Shown: in pieces, positions 42,048-53,807 of the stretch
Layout of the letters: every line of letters starts with the position of its first letter
Position numbering within the stretch: position 1 is the stretch's first letter
NCBI RefSeq assembly: GCF_027596085.1
Contig: NC_072453.1
Span: 10,023,448-10,087,447 of the forward strand
Reading direction: 5' to 3'
DNA from: Anoplopoma fimbria
Taxonomy: Eukaryota; Chordata; Actinopteri; Perciformes; Anoplopomatidae
DNA: 64,000 nucleotides
Position numbers and translations under genes: made by a program
Notes under the pieces: generated by a model
Seen by the model: only the letters and a program-made list of their open reading frames with translations
Databases searched by the model: none
What the model was told of the DNA's origin: nothing

Positions 42048-43230
42048 CAAGTTGGTAAAGCCACATGGGATGCTGAGAATATTTTCACATAATTTTTGTT
42101 GTCGGTCAACTATTCAACCTATCTAATCTCTAACTGACAGGCATCCATATTAAAATATATGTTGTCAGTTTTAATAAACCTGTACAGAGTTCAGCTCCAA
42201 CTACAGTGTTTGAAGCATTTAATTCTGACCGGATTATTCATTTACTAAACTATCAGACCTCTTGAACTGTGTCCATATTCCAAAACAAACTACATGTTTC
42301 TATTTCCTCAGGTTTATGATTAGTTACTGCAGTATTTGTCTGCGTTTGTTTTTACTTCTAGCTTTTTTTCTCTTCCCTTTGTTGCCATTTGTCTAGTAAA
42401 TAATATCATACCTTTGCTGTTTGACCAATAGTCTTTTTTATTGGAAAGCAACTCCAAAAAGATGTATTGGCTGAACTGTGTTTTTGTGTTTTTTTTATTT
42501 ACCACTTTGATATTCAGTAAACTGCACAAGTGAAACGATCATGTGTGAGGCTTGTTGTAAATATTTTCAAATCGGTTTAAATAAAGTTGAATAGTAAACT
42601 ATGTCTCGCATATTACAGATCCAAAAACAGTGTACGTTGTTGGACATCCTTGATGAAAAAAGTTAATTAGATTCATTTCTATTCAGTTCTGAACATTTCT
42701 GACATTATTATTAATTCTTTTCTTTTTTTTATTATTATGCATTTGAAAAAAAATAAAAATCAGGATCAGCTTTTTTTTTACTTGCGCATGCCTCAGTGCA
42801 CTACCATCATTAAGTTTGGTATAATAAAAAAAAAGGACAGAGAGGTTTTAAAATCTGCAAGCTTTATTAGAAAGCAACTTTACAGCAAATTAAATTCCTG
42901 TCATCTGATTCTGAACCGAGAGCAGCAGAAGGTGTGAAGAGAGAGGGGCGTACTGGGTTTCAGGTTAAGATGATGAGAAATAAAAATGGGTTTCAGATCA
43001 AGTAGAGTGGGCGACAACATTATTTAAAGCAAAATGAAGAGTAGGAATGAAGAGCTGCTCATTTTAACCACTGGAGGGCGAATTGAAACCAGCTTTGGGG
43101 GTCATTTCAGCACAACTCAAACATGGACAGAACAACCAAAATTGTTGTGTGCTTGAGCTTTTGAGCACTGAATAATTCATTTACAATTTATAAAGTGTTG
43201 AGGTGTGTACCTATGTTGAATACACTTCCT

Positions 43231-43292
43231 GTAAGTCGCTTTGGATAAAAGCGTCTGCTAAATGACTGTAATATAATGTAATGTAATGTGTG
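43231..43292 (+). mobile_element. SINE tail fragment
   Basis: GTAAGTCGCTTTGGATAAAA...ATGACTGTAATATAATG, the same 3' tail as the SINE at 34055-34350, 5'-truncated, with ATGTA-type end repeats. Confidence 0.85.
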
Positions 43293-45329
43293 GAGCCGCT
43301 CTTTATTTTAACCGTTTGTGGGCTGAGCTGTTGTATGTTACGCAGCGACCCTGAGACGGCCGAGCTGCAGGCAGTGGTCCTGTTTTAGAGAAGTACTCTG
43401 AGGAAGTTTCTTTAAATATCTGTACTGGTTATAAGTATGGTTTGAAATGCAATTATACGACCAGAATGACGCCAAAAACGCACTTTTTTTTTTACCTTAA
43501 TTTGGGAATTTCAGCCCCTTTTCCCCATTTAATAAAAGAAAAAGTTCTCAAATGTTAAATGTTGTACAAACACAAGTAACTGTACGCAAACTTTGCCTAA
43601 AAAATTGTATGATAATTGGCAGGAAATTGATGGTATCTGGAACTAGTTGGAACCATCAGATTTAAGAATAACTTAACAAGATAATGAATTTGTCCAGATA
43701 TTTATAGTTTGTTGTGCTTTGGACACATTTCAGTTAGTATCACTAAAGTATTGCCTAACACCCTGCCCTAGTTATCAGACATTACCACTTCTACAGAACA
43801 GTGCTGTGATAAGTTCTAGTTTATATTTCAGTCACAATGTCCCTTTTATTGACGTTTCAAATGCTTACAACGTATTTCAGGAAAGTTTCTTTCTCAGTAT
43901 GACACACACACATTTGCATTCTGAATAAGTTTATCTGATGTGTCGACATTTTACAAGGAATGTGATGCGTTAAGTTGTTGTGTTAGTTTGTCATGAGTCA
44001 TTCTGTTCATCATCGCTCCTGCTGTGTTTATCCAACATGCCCAGAGGAGGAAATGTGTTTTTAAAGGTGATAAGTGATTAAAAAGAAATCTTGTGGAAGT
44101 TTGTCGTCTTACACAGCTAATATATGATATAATACTAATAAAGCATACTATATTAAAGGAAAACCTTCAAACTTCGAACTGTGTTTGTCCTGATTTCTTA
44201 AACATAAAATTGCAAATGACACAATAAACAAACAATTTACAATCATGGGATTTCAAGGTCAAGAATTCTTTGTCACTCTTGTATTTTAGTTCCACAATCT
44301 ACAAAAACGGCAATCAGCCTTGCAGACGGCATCATGACATTATTGGGTTGCTACACATCCTTTACGTTGCTTTTCTGAATTCCAAAAATGTCTGAAGCCA
44401 TTACAAGAAGCTCTGACATCCGGCACATAAAAAAAAAAAAACCCCACAAAGAACAGGAAGTTGTTGCGTTTTTTTGTTCTGTATTTAAACCTAAAATGAA
44501 CAGAAAAAACATGGGTTTTTGCACATAATACAGGAAACTTGTTGGACATTTTGTGCCTGTATCATTATTGCGGACATACACACACATACGAACATGCCAA
44601 AGCTGATTGTGAGCCAGCTTATTGTTTGTGTGTTTTGGGAGGTTTGCCTATCTGACATGCTTCCTGATTCCAGCCCATCTCTGTCCTGGCAGCCGCCTTT
44701 CCTGCTGCTAAATGGATGAGGAAATCCCTTAAGAGGGTTTTCGGTGACTATCTGAGCAAGAGCAGGAAGCCGGGCCGTGCTGCCTCCCTTTACTCACAAT
44801 ACCGCCAACGTCAGATGAGTCCTTGAGGGTTAGGGTTAGGATCATACCACCGTAGTGTTTTCATGCGTTTATGGCAGTAGAACCACAGGAGTAAGCGAAG
44901 ACAAACCAGCACTTCCCCGTATTTACCACTAACAGATTGAATCATCTGTAACTGGTCTATTTAACTTTATACAAACATGACTGAGCAAAGGAACCAAATG
45001 ATAAGGCTTGTTTTATTTTGTATTTTTTCTTACTGTCAACAAATTACAGCCCCAATACTTTGGCTTCTACTTTGGCTCTCAGCCCCCGAAACCACTGGTT
45101 CTCACTACAGTAAAGACCCATCACAATTATATAGTTTCATTTCCTTTGGAAAAAGGCTCAGTTCATCCTAAAACAGCTGGTCACTGTTTTTTTTTTTTTT
45201 TCGCAGAATATTAACACACATTTGGTGCCCTGGTGATTATTATGTGTTTTTAATAGTTTTAGCTTTAACAACGGAGCTCAATGACAGAGAGGAATAAGAA
45301 AAAGTAAAAACATACTGTTAAAGGGTTAA

Positions 45330-45690
45330 AGCTGTAAGACGAAAACACGGACAACTCCCAGACCGGAAAACGCCGTGGTAGAGACCTGTCAATCAGTGTG
45401 TAGCCCTGCCCTACAGCATACCCTGCTTTATGGTCTATTTGACTCTAAATGGACCATAATTTACTAAATGAACATCATGCTGTATTGAAGAAGACTTGAA
45501 ACTAGAGATTGAGACCATAAACTCATGTTTACAATGTTTACTGAGGGAATAAATCAAGAGAGAAGTAGAGTCATTTTCTCATAGACTTCTATACAACCAG
45601 AGGAGTCGCCCCCTGATGGACATTAGAGAGAATGCAGGTTAAAGACACAGGTTCACTTTTTACTTCACTTTTTAAGAACCGGAGTTTGCT
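45330..45690 (-). repeat. Dispersed repeat, copy 7
   Basis: Between ccr10 and ramp2, about 0.7 kb upstream of the ramp2 start. Core nearly identical to the others. Confidence 0.85.
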
Positions 45691-46357
45691 AAATCTTTAA
45701 AGCAGCAATAATCAATATTTTTATAATAACGCCTCGAAAGATGACTTGTGAAAGGTTTCACTTGTGGTAACAATTCCACAACTTGGGCCTTGACACAGAA
45801 AAAGAAGAGTCACGGTAAAAGGTACCTGCATGTAAATCATTTTAAACTGTAGTAATTTGTGATTATAAGTCTTCCAACTAATAGTCCCATCTTATTAATG
45901 GTGTGTATAATTGTATTCAGTCCTCAAAATTAGTGCACAATGCATTTGATCATTAGACCTAATTTAAAAAAGGTGTAAAAAGGTATTGAAAAAAACAGGA
46001 GACAAAAAGAAGCTAAAAACAATAAAATGATCAAATCCAAAAAATTGTGATACAAAATAGGATAATTCAGTAATAAAATAAGTTGATAGTGGTGAAAACT
46101 AGTTTAAGATATAGTGGAGGTTATGGTTTGTATTTATTAATCCCATCATCCCTCCACAAGGCACCTTTAACTCAGTAATAGATTGTTATCTCCCCTTCTT
46201 CCACTCCTCTTCCTCTTCTATCATTCAGTCTGTTATCAGTCATATTCAGCATCACCACACATGCACAAACACAACAAACACAGCCAGCAGTGCTGAGATA
46301 AAGAGGGTTGGGCTTGTTCCTTAAATCCACTCAGCTCTCAGACCATCAGCCTTATTA

Positions 46358-48762
46358 ATGGCACCTCGGGTCACCGACTGGCCTCAAAGGTTACTACCGA
46401 TGCCCTCGCCGCTCTGCACCATGATCCTGTACCTGCTCTTCCTCGTCCTCATCCTCGGTATGTATCCGACTTCACAAAAGCACGTGGGTTTTTAGCTCGA
46501 TTCTGTTTTACTCTCTAAGCATTTCCTGTTTTTTGGTGTCCATTGTTTTCATGTGTGTGAGATTGATGAAGGAAAAAGTTGTGGGGGAGCATTTTAGCTT
46601 TAGCAGCAGCAAAGAAAAGGTTGGTGTGAGAGTATTTTTTTAAATATGTGCTGGAATTGTTCTTGTGTTGTTGAATTGTGTCCACAGGTAATGTGAGTTC
46701 ACAGACAGCCAACATGACAGAGGAAGAGTTGATCAAAGTTGAGGGGAACCAAACATTCAGAGAGTCCATCACCAACAACAGTAAGACCTTGTTTTTCATT
46801 TGTTGTGCATGATTAATCTTTATTAATTGTTTGGTTTAGAGTTCAACATGTTCAATGAAAGTGACTTCGATTTAAACAATCCAAAATCAGTGAATTGACT
46901 TTAACAATTCATCATTTACTAGAATTGTCCGACAATCGATCAATATACTAATAAATTTGTCAGACTATTCGTTTACTAAATCATGTATGAAAAATAAAAG
47001 CAGGAAATCCGGATAATTAGCAAACTGAAACAAAAGAAAATGTGGCATTGAGGCTTGAAAAATATATTTTTATTAACTTTCTGTCTACTTGTTTTAGCTT
47101 TAGAGTGATTCACTAAAATAATTGCAATTCCCATTATAATCCTGATAATCATTCAAATATGTTTAAAACTCTTAAAATGGTACTAAAACATACTGGAAAT
47201 CCCTTAATCTTACATTTAGTTAAGAGAAAAATATTTTTATTGCATTTCAGATAGGACAACGGATGTTTTTTATTGCAATCTGCGATATAATCCTATATTG
47301 TTGCATCCCCAAAAAGGATGAAGTCGTCATGTGGATTTGACATAGTTTAATCCCCAAACGTGGAGAATATTGCTCAAATAAACGTCTCTTTGCCTGCAGC
47401 TACAATAAAACCAGGCAACCTGACATCCAATTTGTACAAAGACAAGACGAGTCTAATTGAGGATGAACTGCAAAACAACAACATTACACTTGTTGAGGAT
47501 AATGGTGAGTGCTTTTACTTGTTCAGCATGAGGAGAAGAAACTCAACTTCCTTATCAGGAAATAAATTTCCTGTAAGAAACTGTTTACTTGGTGATAAGG
47601 TATCAGGCACCTAGTTTCATTTTTAGGTAAAAGCCAAGATAAAGAAAAATGCACTACTGACATCCTGTCGCTGAATAAAGAAGCATGAAACATATAACAC
47701 ATATAACACATATATCTGTCATTATACACAGTAAAGCACACAGAATAATGTACTTTTTAAATAAAACAGTGGGTGTTGTTTGATATGTGTGTCTTTTTCT
47801 TTCACATGACTTTGCAGAGCATTTTCAGGACAAGGAAAATCAGTTCCAAGGCAAGCATTGCAATGAACACTTGCTGGTAATGTCCATTCACAGCATTTGT
47901 GGTGACGATTTTCACAAAGAAATGATGTCAATTAGCACGGAAAACTGGTGTGTGCTGGAAAATATCATCAGGTAAGATTTCATAAGGTTATCTCTGTTTT
48001 TTTAAAAGGCCCACTTTATTTATACTAAAATACTTAAATTTATACTATTTTATTTCTAATTTCAAACTGTATATTTTTGGTTTCGTTGCCTCAGTTTCAA
48101 AACTATCCCTCCAAACTTAGCCCAAAAACAAAATGCAAAATGCACTGCAGGGACAGATGGAATATTATATATGTTCTTTGGGGTGCAATATTATAAATAA
48201 ATCATTGGTTTCTCTGATGTAGTTCAAGTCATCTAGAAATAAAGTATAAATTAGATGAATGTGTCATTTTGTGCTGTATTGAAGAAGACTTGAAACTAGA
48301 GATTGAGACCATAAACTCATGTTTACAATGTTTACTGAGGGAATAAATCAAGAGAGAAGTAGAGTCATTTTCTCATAGACTTCTATACAACCAGACGAGT
48401 CGCCCCCTGATGGACAGTAGAGAGAATGGAGCTTTAAGACATGAAGCATTGGCTTCACTTTTCAGAACCAGAGGTTGCCGCCTGATTAACATGCTGGTTT
48501 CTCGATCTATTCCAGACCATACGACAAAATGGCGGTCTGTCTGGAAATACTGTCTGTATTGGTTCACTGTTATTACCCAAACCCCAACACCCAGGACTTC
48601 TTCCTCTCCATCCACTCAAACTACTTCCACAACTGCTCTAAGGAGGAGCCTTCATTTGTAGACGCACCTCAGGAGGTGGTGATCGCCCTCACTCTCATCC
48701 CTGTGAGCATCATCCCCGTACTGGTTTATCTGGTGATTTGGAAAAGTAGTGTCCAAGAGTGA
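46358..48762 (+). CDS. ramp2: Receptor activity-modifying protein, probably RAMP2
   Basis: Single-pass membrane partner that escorts the calcitonin-receptor-like receptor to the surface and sets its adrenomedullin/CGRP specificity. Exons 46358-46457, 46688-46780, 47400-47504, 47818-47971, 48516-48762; all junctions are GT-AG and in phase; 232 aa from the first in-frame ATG (46358), or 211 aa from ATG 46421, which sits right before the hydrophobic signal MILYLLFLVLIL. The ectodomain has an Asn-rich first half with several sequons, then the RAMP domain (NWCVLENIIRPYDK, CYYPNPNTQDFF, NYFHNC), TM segment VVIALTLIPVSIIPVLVYL and a short tail WKSSVQE. Six domain cysteines resemble RAMP1/3, but long ectodomain and gene order favour RAMP2. 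Confidence 0.85.
48265..48490 (-). repeat. Dispersed repeat, copy 8 (truncated)
   Basis: Lacks the GGGCGGGGCTACA half. Lies in the last ramp2 intron and ends about 30 bp before the exon 5 acceptor. Confidence 0.85.
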
Positions 48763-50360
48763 GTCGTGTTAGACTCTCGTGCTATACGTTAAACTTAAAC
48801 ATAATCTGTACATATTGTTTTATCCCGTCTGGTGGGAAATTAAAAGTTGAAAAAGAAGTTATGAAGCAACCTTAAATCTCAATAAGAAATGAAAAAGTTT
48901 TTTACTTTTTATATGTTTTTTTATGTGTATCACTGACACTTAGTATGTTTTGAATGAGCAGTGTGTGGAATTTAGTGGCATCTAGTGGCGAGGTTGCAGA
49001 TTGCATACAGCTGAAAATGCCATACACTGGCCCTTTAAATATGAATTTAGGAGTCAGTAGTGAGTCAGCCTAGCTTAGCACAAAGAACAGGGGGAGACCT
49101 CTAGTCTGGCTCTATTGTATAAGTAACAAAGTCAGCTTGTCAGCACTTCTAAATGAACTATTTATGCATGAAACCTTGTGTGTTTCACCTTTAATCTGAA
49201 ACACTGTGAAACTCATAGACACAGTATATTTAAATATTTTTAGTAGAAACAGGAAGAAATACACCAGTGTCCTGATACTTTTTGACTACAATGTATTATA
49301 CCCTACATTTTAACAAATTTGTGTAAATATTTTTTAAAAACATCTTTTAAATTCGTACTTGTAACTTTTTACTCACTTTTCTTATAATTAATGCATGTGT
49401 TTTTTTTAAGATAAAACAGTCTTTTCTATGTAGGTTATGTTTTGTCCCTTTTTTCAAGAATCAGTATGTATATTCACGGATAAATTATGAGACGATGGGC
49501 CCCTGGATACAGACATGCAAAAGACCCCACCAATCCTCTAACATAGGAACAAGGCACACATATTTCATAGATGTTTAGCTTTTTTTTTTTGCCTCTTTGT
49601 GATTATTTTGTCATTTTTCATCATTGATGGGAGTCTCTTTGTGTCTTTTTTTGCAGCTGTTTTGTCTCTATTTGTGGTCATTTTGTTTCTCTTCGTAATT
49701 GATTTGTGTATCTGTTTCTAACAGTTGCATTTGTTTGTTTCTAGCAATTGCAGTGCATTTTCTTTATATATACATTGTTATTTTTGATATTTCTCCTTTT
49801 TTGGTGAGTTCACTTCATAAGACCTTTTGTTTTTTTAACCAGCACAATTCTTTTTAGGGCTATAATGGCTTACCTTATGTTTTTATATTTTATTCTTTGT
49901 TCAAATAATTAAACTAAACCGAACCAAATGCATGGAATGCTGCAAGAAGCTGAACACATGGTGAGCTAAAAGTGCATACACATATTTTAGACACACGTAT
50001 TTGTGTGTGTGCGATCTTTGGGAGGACAAACGTGAGTTTCAGACTCGTGAGCGTGAGGACATCTGTTTTCAAAATGAAAGCATTTAGTCAGGGCTCACTT
50101 CTTCAAAGGGCTGTTTTTGGGGGGTTAGCGTTACTGTGTGGTTTAGATCATAGCTTAGATAACACATGATGTCAATGAGAGTCCTCACAAGTATAGAAGC
50201 GTTGGCTAATCTACTGTGATAGACGCTCTGTGATGTTGATGGTTCCTGATAGGTTGTAAGAGATGCAGAAGATTAGAAGCCGGAGGAATCATTAGCACAG
50301 AGTCTCACTGTAACCGTCTCCGTTTGTCCTCTGTATGCACTGGAATGAGGCGTGAAGGAC

Positions 50361-50499
<139 letters not shown>

Positions 50500-50737
50500 A
50501 AGGTTCAACCAGGTCAACTCATAGTAAAATTTCCTTCTTCACACACCACCCAATGCCACGGTCGGCCCTCCAGTTTCTGTTCAACATAACCTGGTTCTGT
50601 GTGAAACTTTATTGTGAGCACAGTGAGGTCCATTTATTAAATACTCTATTGAATGATTCCGGCTTTTCTTGGCTCGCTGTCGGGGGCATATTTTCTGTAA
50701 CCAGTGTAGCTTGAAAGCTATATTTTCATGCAATATA

Positions 50738-50969
50738 CAGTACCAGTCAAAAGTTTGGACACACCTTCTCATTCAATGGTTTTTCTTTATTTTTCTTTTT
50801 TTTTTTTCTCCATTGTAGATTGATATTGAAGACATCCAAACTATGAAGGAACACATGTGGAATTATGTGGTAAACAAACAAATGCTCAACAAACCAGAAT
50901 ATGTTTTATATTTTAGATTCTTCAAAGTAGTTGAATGAGAAGGTGTGTCCAAACTTTTCACTGGTACTG
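50738..50969. mobile_element. Tc1/mariner-like MITE, copy 2
   Basis: 232-bp copy of the same element, again TA-flanked, nearly identical to copy 1 through the interior (GACATCCAAACTATGAAGGA). Lies between ramp2 and the lectin gene. Confidence 0.9.
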
Positions 50970-52059
50970 TATGTTACAGAAAATGATCCCAACAAAGTGG
51001 TCACTTATACTGGCAATAGTAATGTGTGTGAATGTAACATTAAGTCATTACATTTTACTCATTTAGCTGAAGGCTAGTTAGCTAGCTATCTTGCTAATTC
51101 TACCAGGCTTCCACGCTAACGTTAAACTGGTAACAAAAAAAAGCTACCATCGGCTTGTATCGTTCCGTTGGTTAATGTTAACTTTTTTTAGCAACACTTG
51201 TGGTCCCTAAGACTGAGTGACTGAATATATTGAGATAAACTCATATTTTCTTCAGCCATTATTTTTACAAACTTGTTAGCCAGCGTCATCATTTTTATTA
51301 AAAGAAAAGGGGTCTAGGATGGGGCTCAATGCAAAGTAAATGGGCCAAAGTATCCAGGAAATAATGCATTTGGTTTAAAAACAATGTTCTGCTACACAGA
51401 CAGGAGACAGAGGCTGTTAAAACAATGATGGTATGCATTTCCTTTCTCACACATATCAGTGGTAACATGTTTGTTTAAGAGCAGCATCTCTGCAGTTTCT
51501 CAGGGATGATTCTCCAAGCAGAGAAAGAGCATTGTCTCTCTTATCTTGCAGACTCTGTTGTTACTAGATGTCCTGCTGGTAGCTGCATGTTTGGCACAAC
51601 ATTTATCATCATTAAATGTAATAAAAATGCAAACTTCAGGAAAGCCTTGTGTTGTTGGTTTTTTTTTTTAAATGAATAAAATACATTCAGGAGTTGTTGT
51701 TTTTTGCCCGGTGAAGTGAGATTGCATAAGTATGTGTACATTTGAGGGTTAAATCCATATGTGATATTTTAACATATCATTCCAAAACCACAGACATTAA
51801 TATGCCGGTCTAACAGCCTCCATTCTTCTGGTTACAAGAAAGGAACAAACTGTTGTGCTACAAAGCTGGAATAGTGTCTGAAACCTTTTTGGCTTTTGGC
51901 CTCTCAAAATGAAGCATTGTTATCTTGCGACCCCGGTGCAAATATGTGACCAGTTCAACTAAAGTCAAATCATTTTTAGACACCTGAAAAGGTAAAGTTA
52001 TCTGTTGATTACACACAAAAAAAGTGTAAATTAGAAAAAGACGGTATGAAAATACTCAC

Positions 52060-52060
<1 letters not shown>

Positions 52061-52124
<64 letters not shown>

Positions 52125-52365
52125 ATTCTATTTATAGGGTGCTTTTCAGAGTACTCAAAGACGCTTTACAGACATTTAAAAACAGCATTTAAAAGCTACA
52201 CACTAAAAACTTAAAACACACAGCATTAGTCAGACATGAAAAGCAGTTTTGAAGAGGTGAGTTTTGATTTCTGATTTGAACATTGAAAGATTATTGCAGT
52301 CTCGGATGTGTTTGGGGAGAGAGTTCCAGAGTGAGGGGGCAGCTATTGAGAATGCTTAACATTAA
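52061..52365 (+). repeat. AAT microsatellite plus LINE-like UTR repeat
   Basis: (AAT)n at 52061-52122 abuts TTCAGAGTACTCAAAGACGC..., a sequence I recall from fish retroelement UTRs, ending GAGTTCCAGAGTGAGGGGGC. Class assignment is from memory only. Confidence 0.55.
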
Positions 52366-52762
52366 GATTTCACTTATTGGAACAAAGAACACCCTAAACT
52401 GTGTGTACCAAAAGTACACAAAAGTATGTGGAGATGTACATACTTTTGGCCAGAAAGGACACACTGACACCTACTGGTTCAAATGAGGTAAAAGCAAATT
52501 ACTGTTGATTTTAGACTAAATATATCTTTTTTATTTAAAGGCTGGATTCTTAAACTTGTCAAGAACTTCACAAATAACTGATTAATTTTCACAAGTTAGA
52601 ACCAGTTTGTGGTTTAAAAGCCAAACAGTGACAAACAGTGACAGTAACAGTTGTGTCCTCAGTGACTATTGTTAAGTGAGAGATAAGGTGACATCTAACA
52701 GAATTGGCCATTATTAGAGAATCTCCACCTATTGGATGTAAAGCAGCAGGAGGTGAGAGGGC

Positions 52763-52768
52763 TATAAA
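52763..52768 (+). promoter_or_regulatory. TATA box of the C-type lectin gene
   Basis: GGGCTATAAATGAG: a consensus TATAAA about 30 bp upstream of the likely start of the first non-coding exon. The spacing and the following exon with donor make this a good core promoter. Confidence 0.7.
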
Positions 52769-52792
52769 TGAGTCGTAGTCTCGCTGTGAATC

Positions 52793-52866
52793 TCTAAACA
52801 ACCAGAACGGGACGGACTGAGGAGAGACACGACAATATATCAGCAGCAGTTTGTTCCATCTGTGCT
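52793..52866 (+). other. Lectin 5' UTR exon
   Basis: Begins about 30 bp after the TATA box and ends at GCT|GTAAGT (donor 52867). The next acceptor is CTGTCCAG at 53767-53774. Contains no ATG in frame with the protein. The 5' limit is estimated from TATA spacing. Confidence 0.5.
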
Positions 52867-53807
52867 GTAAGTATTTGGATCTTTTTCTAAAGTTCAGCAG
52901 CAATATGGCAATGCAAAGATTCTCATTACAAGTAAAAGTACTGCATGAAAAAATGTACTTAAAGTATATTAGTTTCAGAGTGACTGAGATTAGCAATACC
53001 ACACTGAAAAAATACTCAGTTTTCATGATTTTACTGTAGTGTATTATAATCAAAATGCAATTAAAGCATCAAAAGTAAAAGTACTTAAATCTTTAAAAAA
53101 TGCATCATATTTGTTGAAAACAAAAAATGTTTATATAATGTGTGTGCTGTATTTATGTAAAATATTTAAAGTAACTAGTAGAGCTGTGATATAAATGTAT
53201 AATGGAGGAAAAAGTACAATATATCCCTCTGACAGGAAGTGTATGTTAAATTGCATTAATGAAAATACTGCTATTATTATACTAGTATTGTACTTAAAGG
53301 GACAGTTCACCCCAAAAACCCAAGCTTCATTTTAATGTTGAAGATTTTGATGAATTAAATATAAAATATATAGATATAATCAGTACAAATACTTCAAAAT
53401 TGTACTTAAGTACTGTACTTTCAACGACTGTGTAAATATAAACCATAACTATGCCCTCTGAACTACGTCTGAATCGTCTGTGTGTACATTAACAGTATAA
53501 TGATAAATCATATGAGCAGTGTAGCAGAGATACTGTGATACTCTTTGATGATACATAACAGGAAAACCACAGCAACACTTTGTCTGAGGTGTCAGAAGCT
53601 TTAACAAAAAGTTATTTTTTTTGTGTTCTGACTGTTTGATGTCTAGTCACAGAAAACACAATCTGACTGACAACAAATTGAGCATTTATGTTTTCCTCCA
53701 CACCTGTGATCGGAATGCAACTAAAACACAATGCACCCTTTTCTTTCCTCCTTTTTTGTTATATTTCTGTCCAGTTCATCCAGGTATCTGACACTGTGAA
53801 AGGTAAA

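Larger units (their letters stand above)
38897..46357. other. Intergenic: ccr10 to ramp2
   Basis: 7.5 kb, AT-rich, with a TAG microsatellite, a SINE tail and copy 7 of the dispersed repeat. No exons of cntnap1 or ezh1, which sit here in mammals, could be recognised. One short conserved-looking frame at 44716-44826 is treated under findings. Confidence 0.65.

Noticed and set aside
44826..44845. Telomere-like GGGTTAGGGTTAGG
   Set aside because: Only about two units; too short to call an interstitial telomere.
52589..53053. 154-codon minus-strand frame over the lectin promoter
   Set aside because: AT-rich, no similarity, and overlaps the TATA box and 5' UTR exon of the lectin gene.
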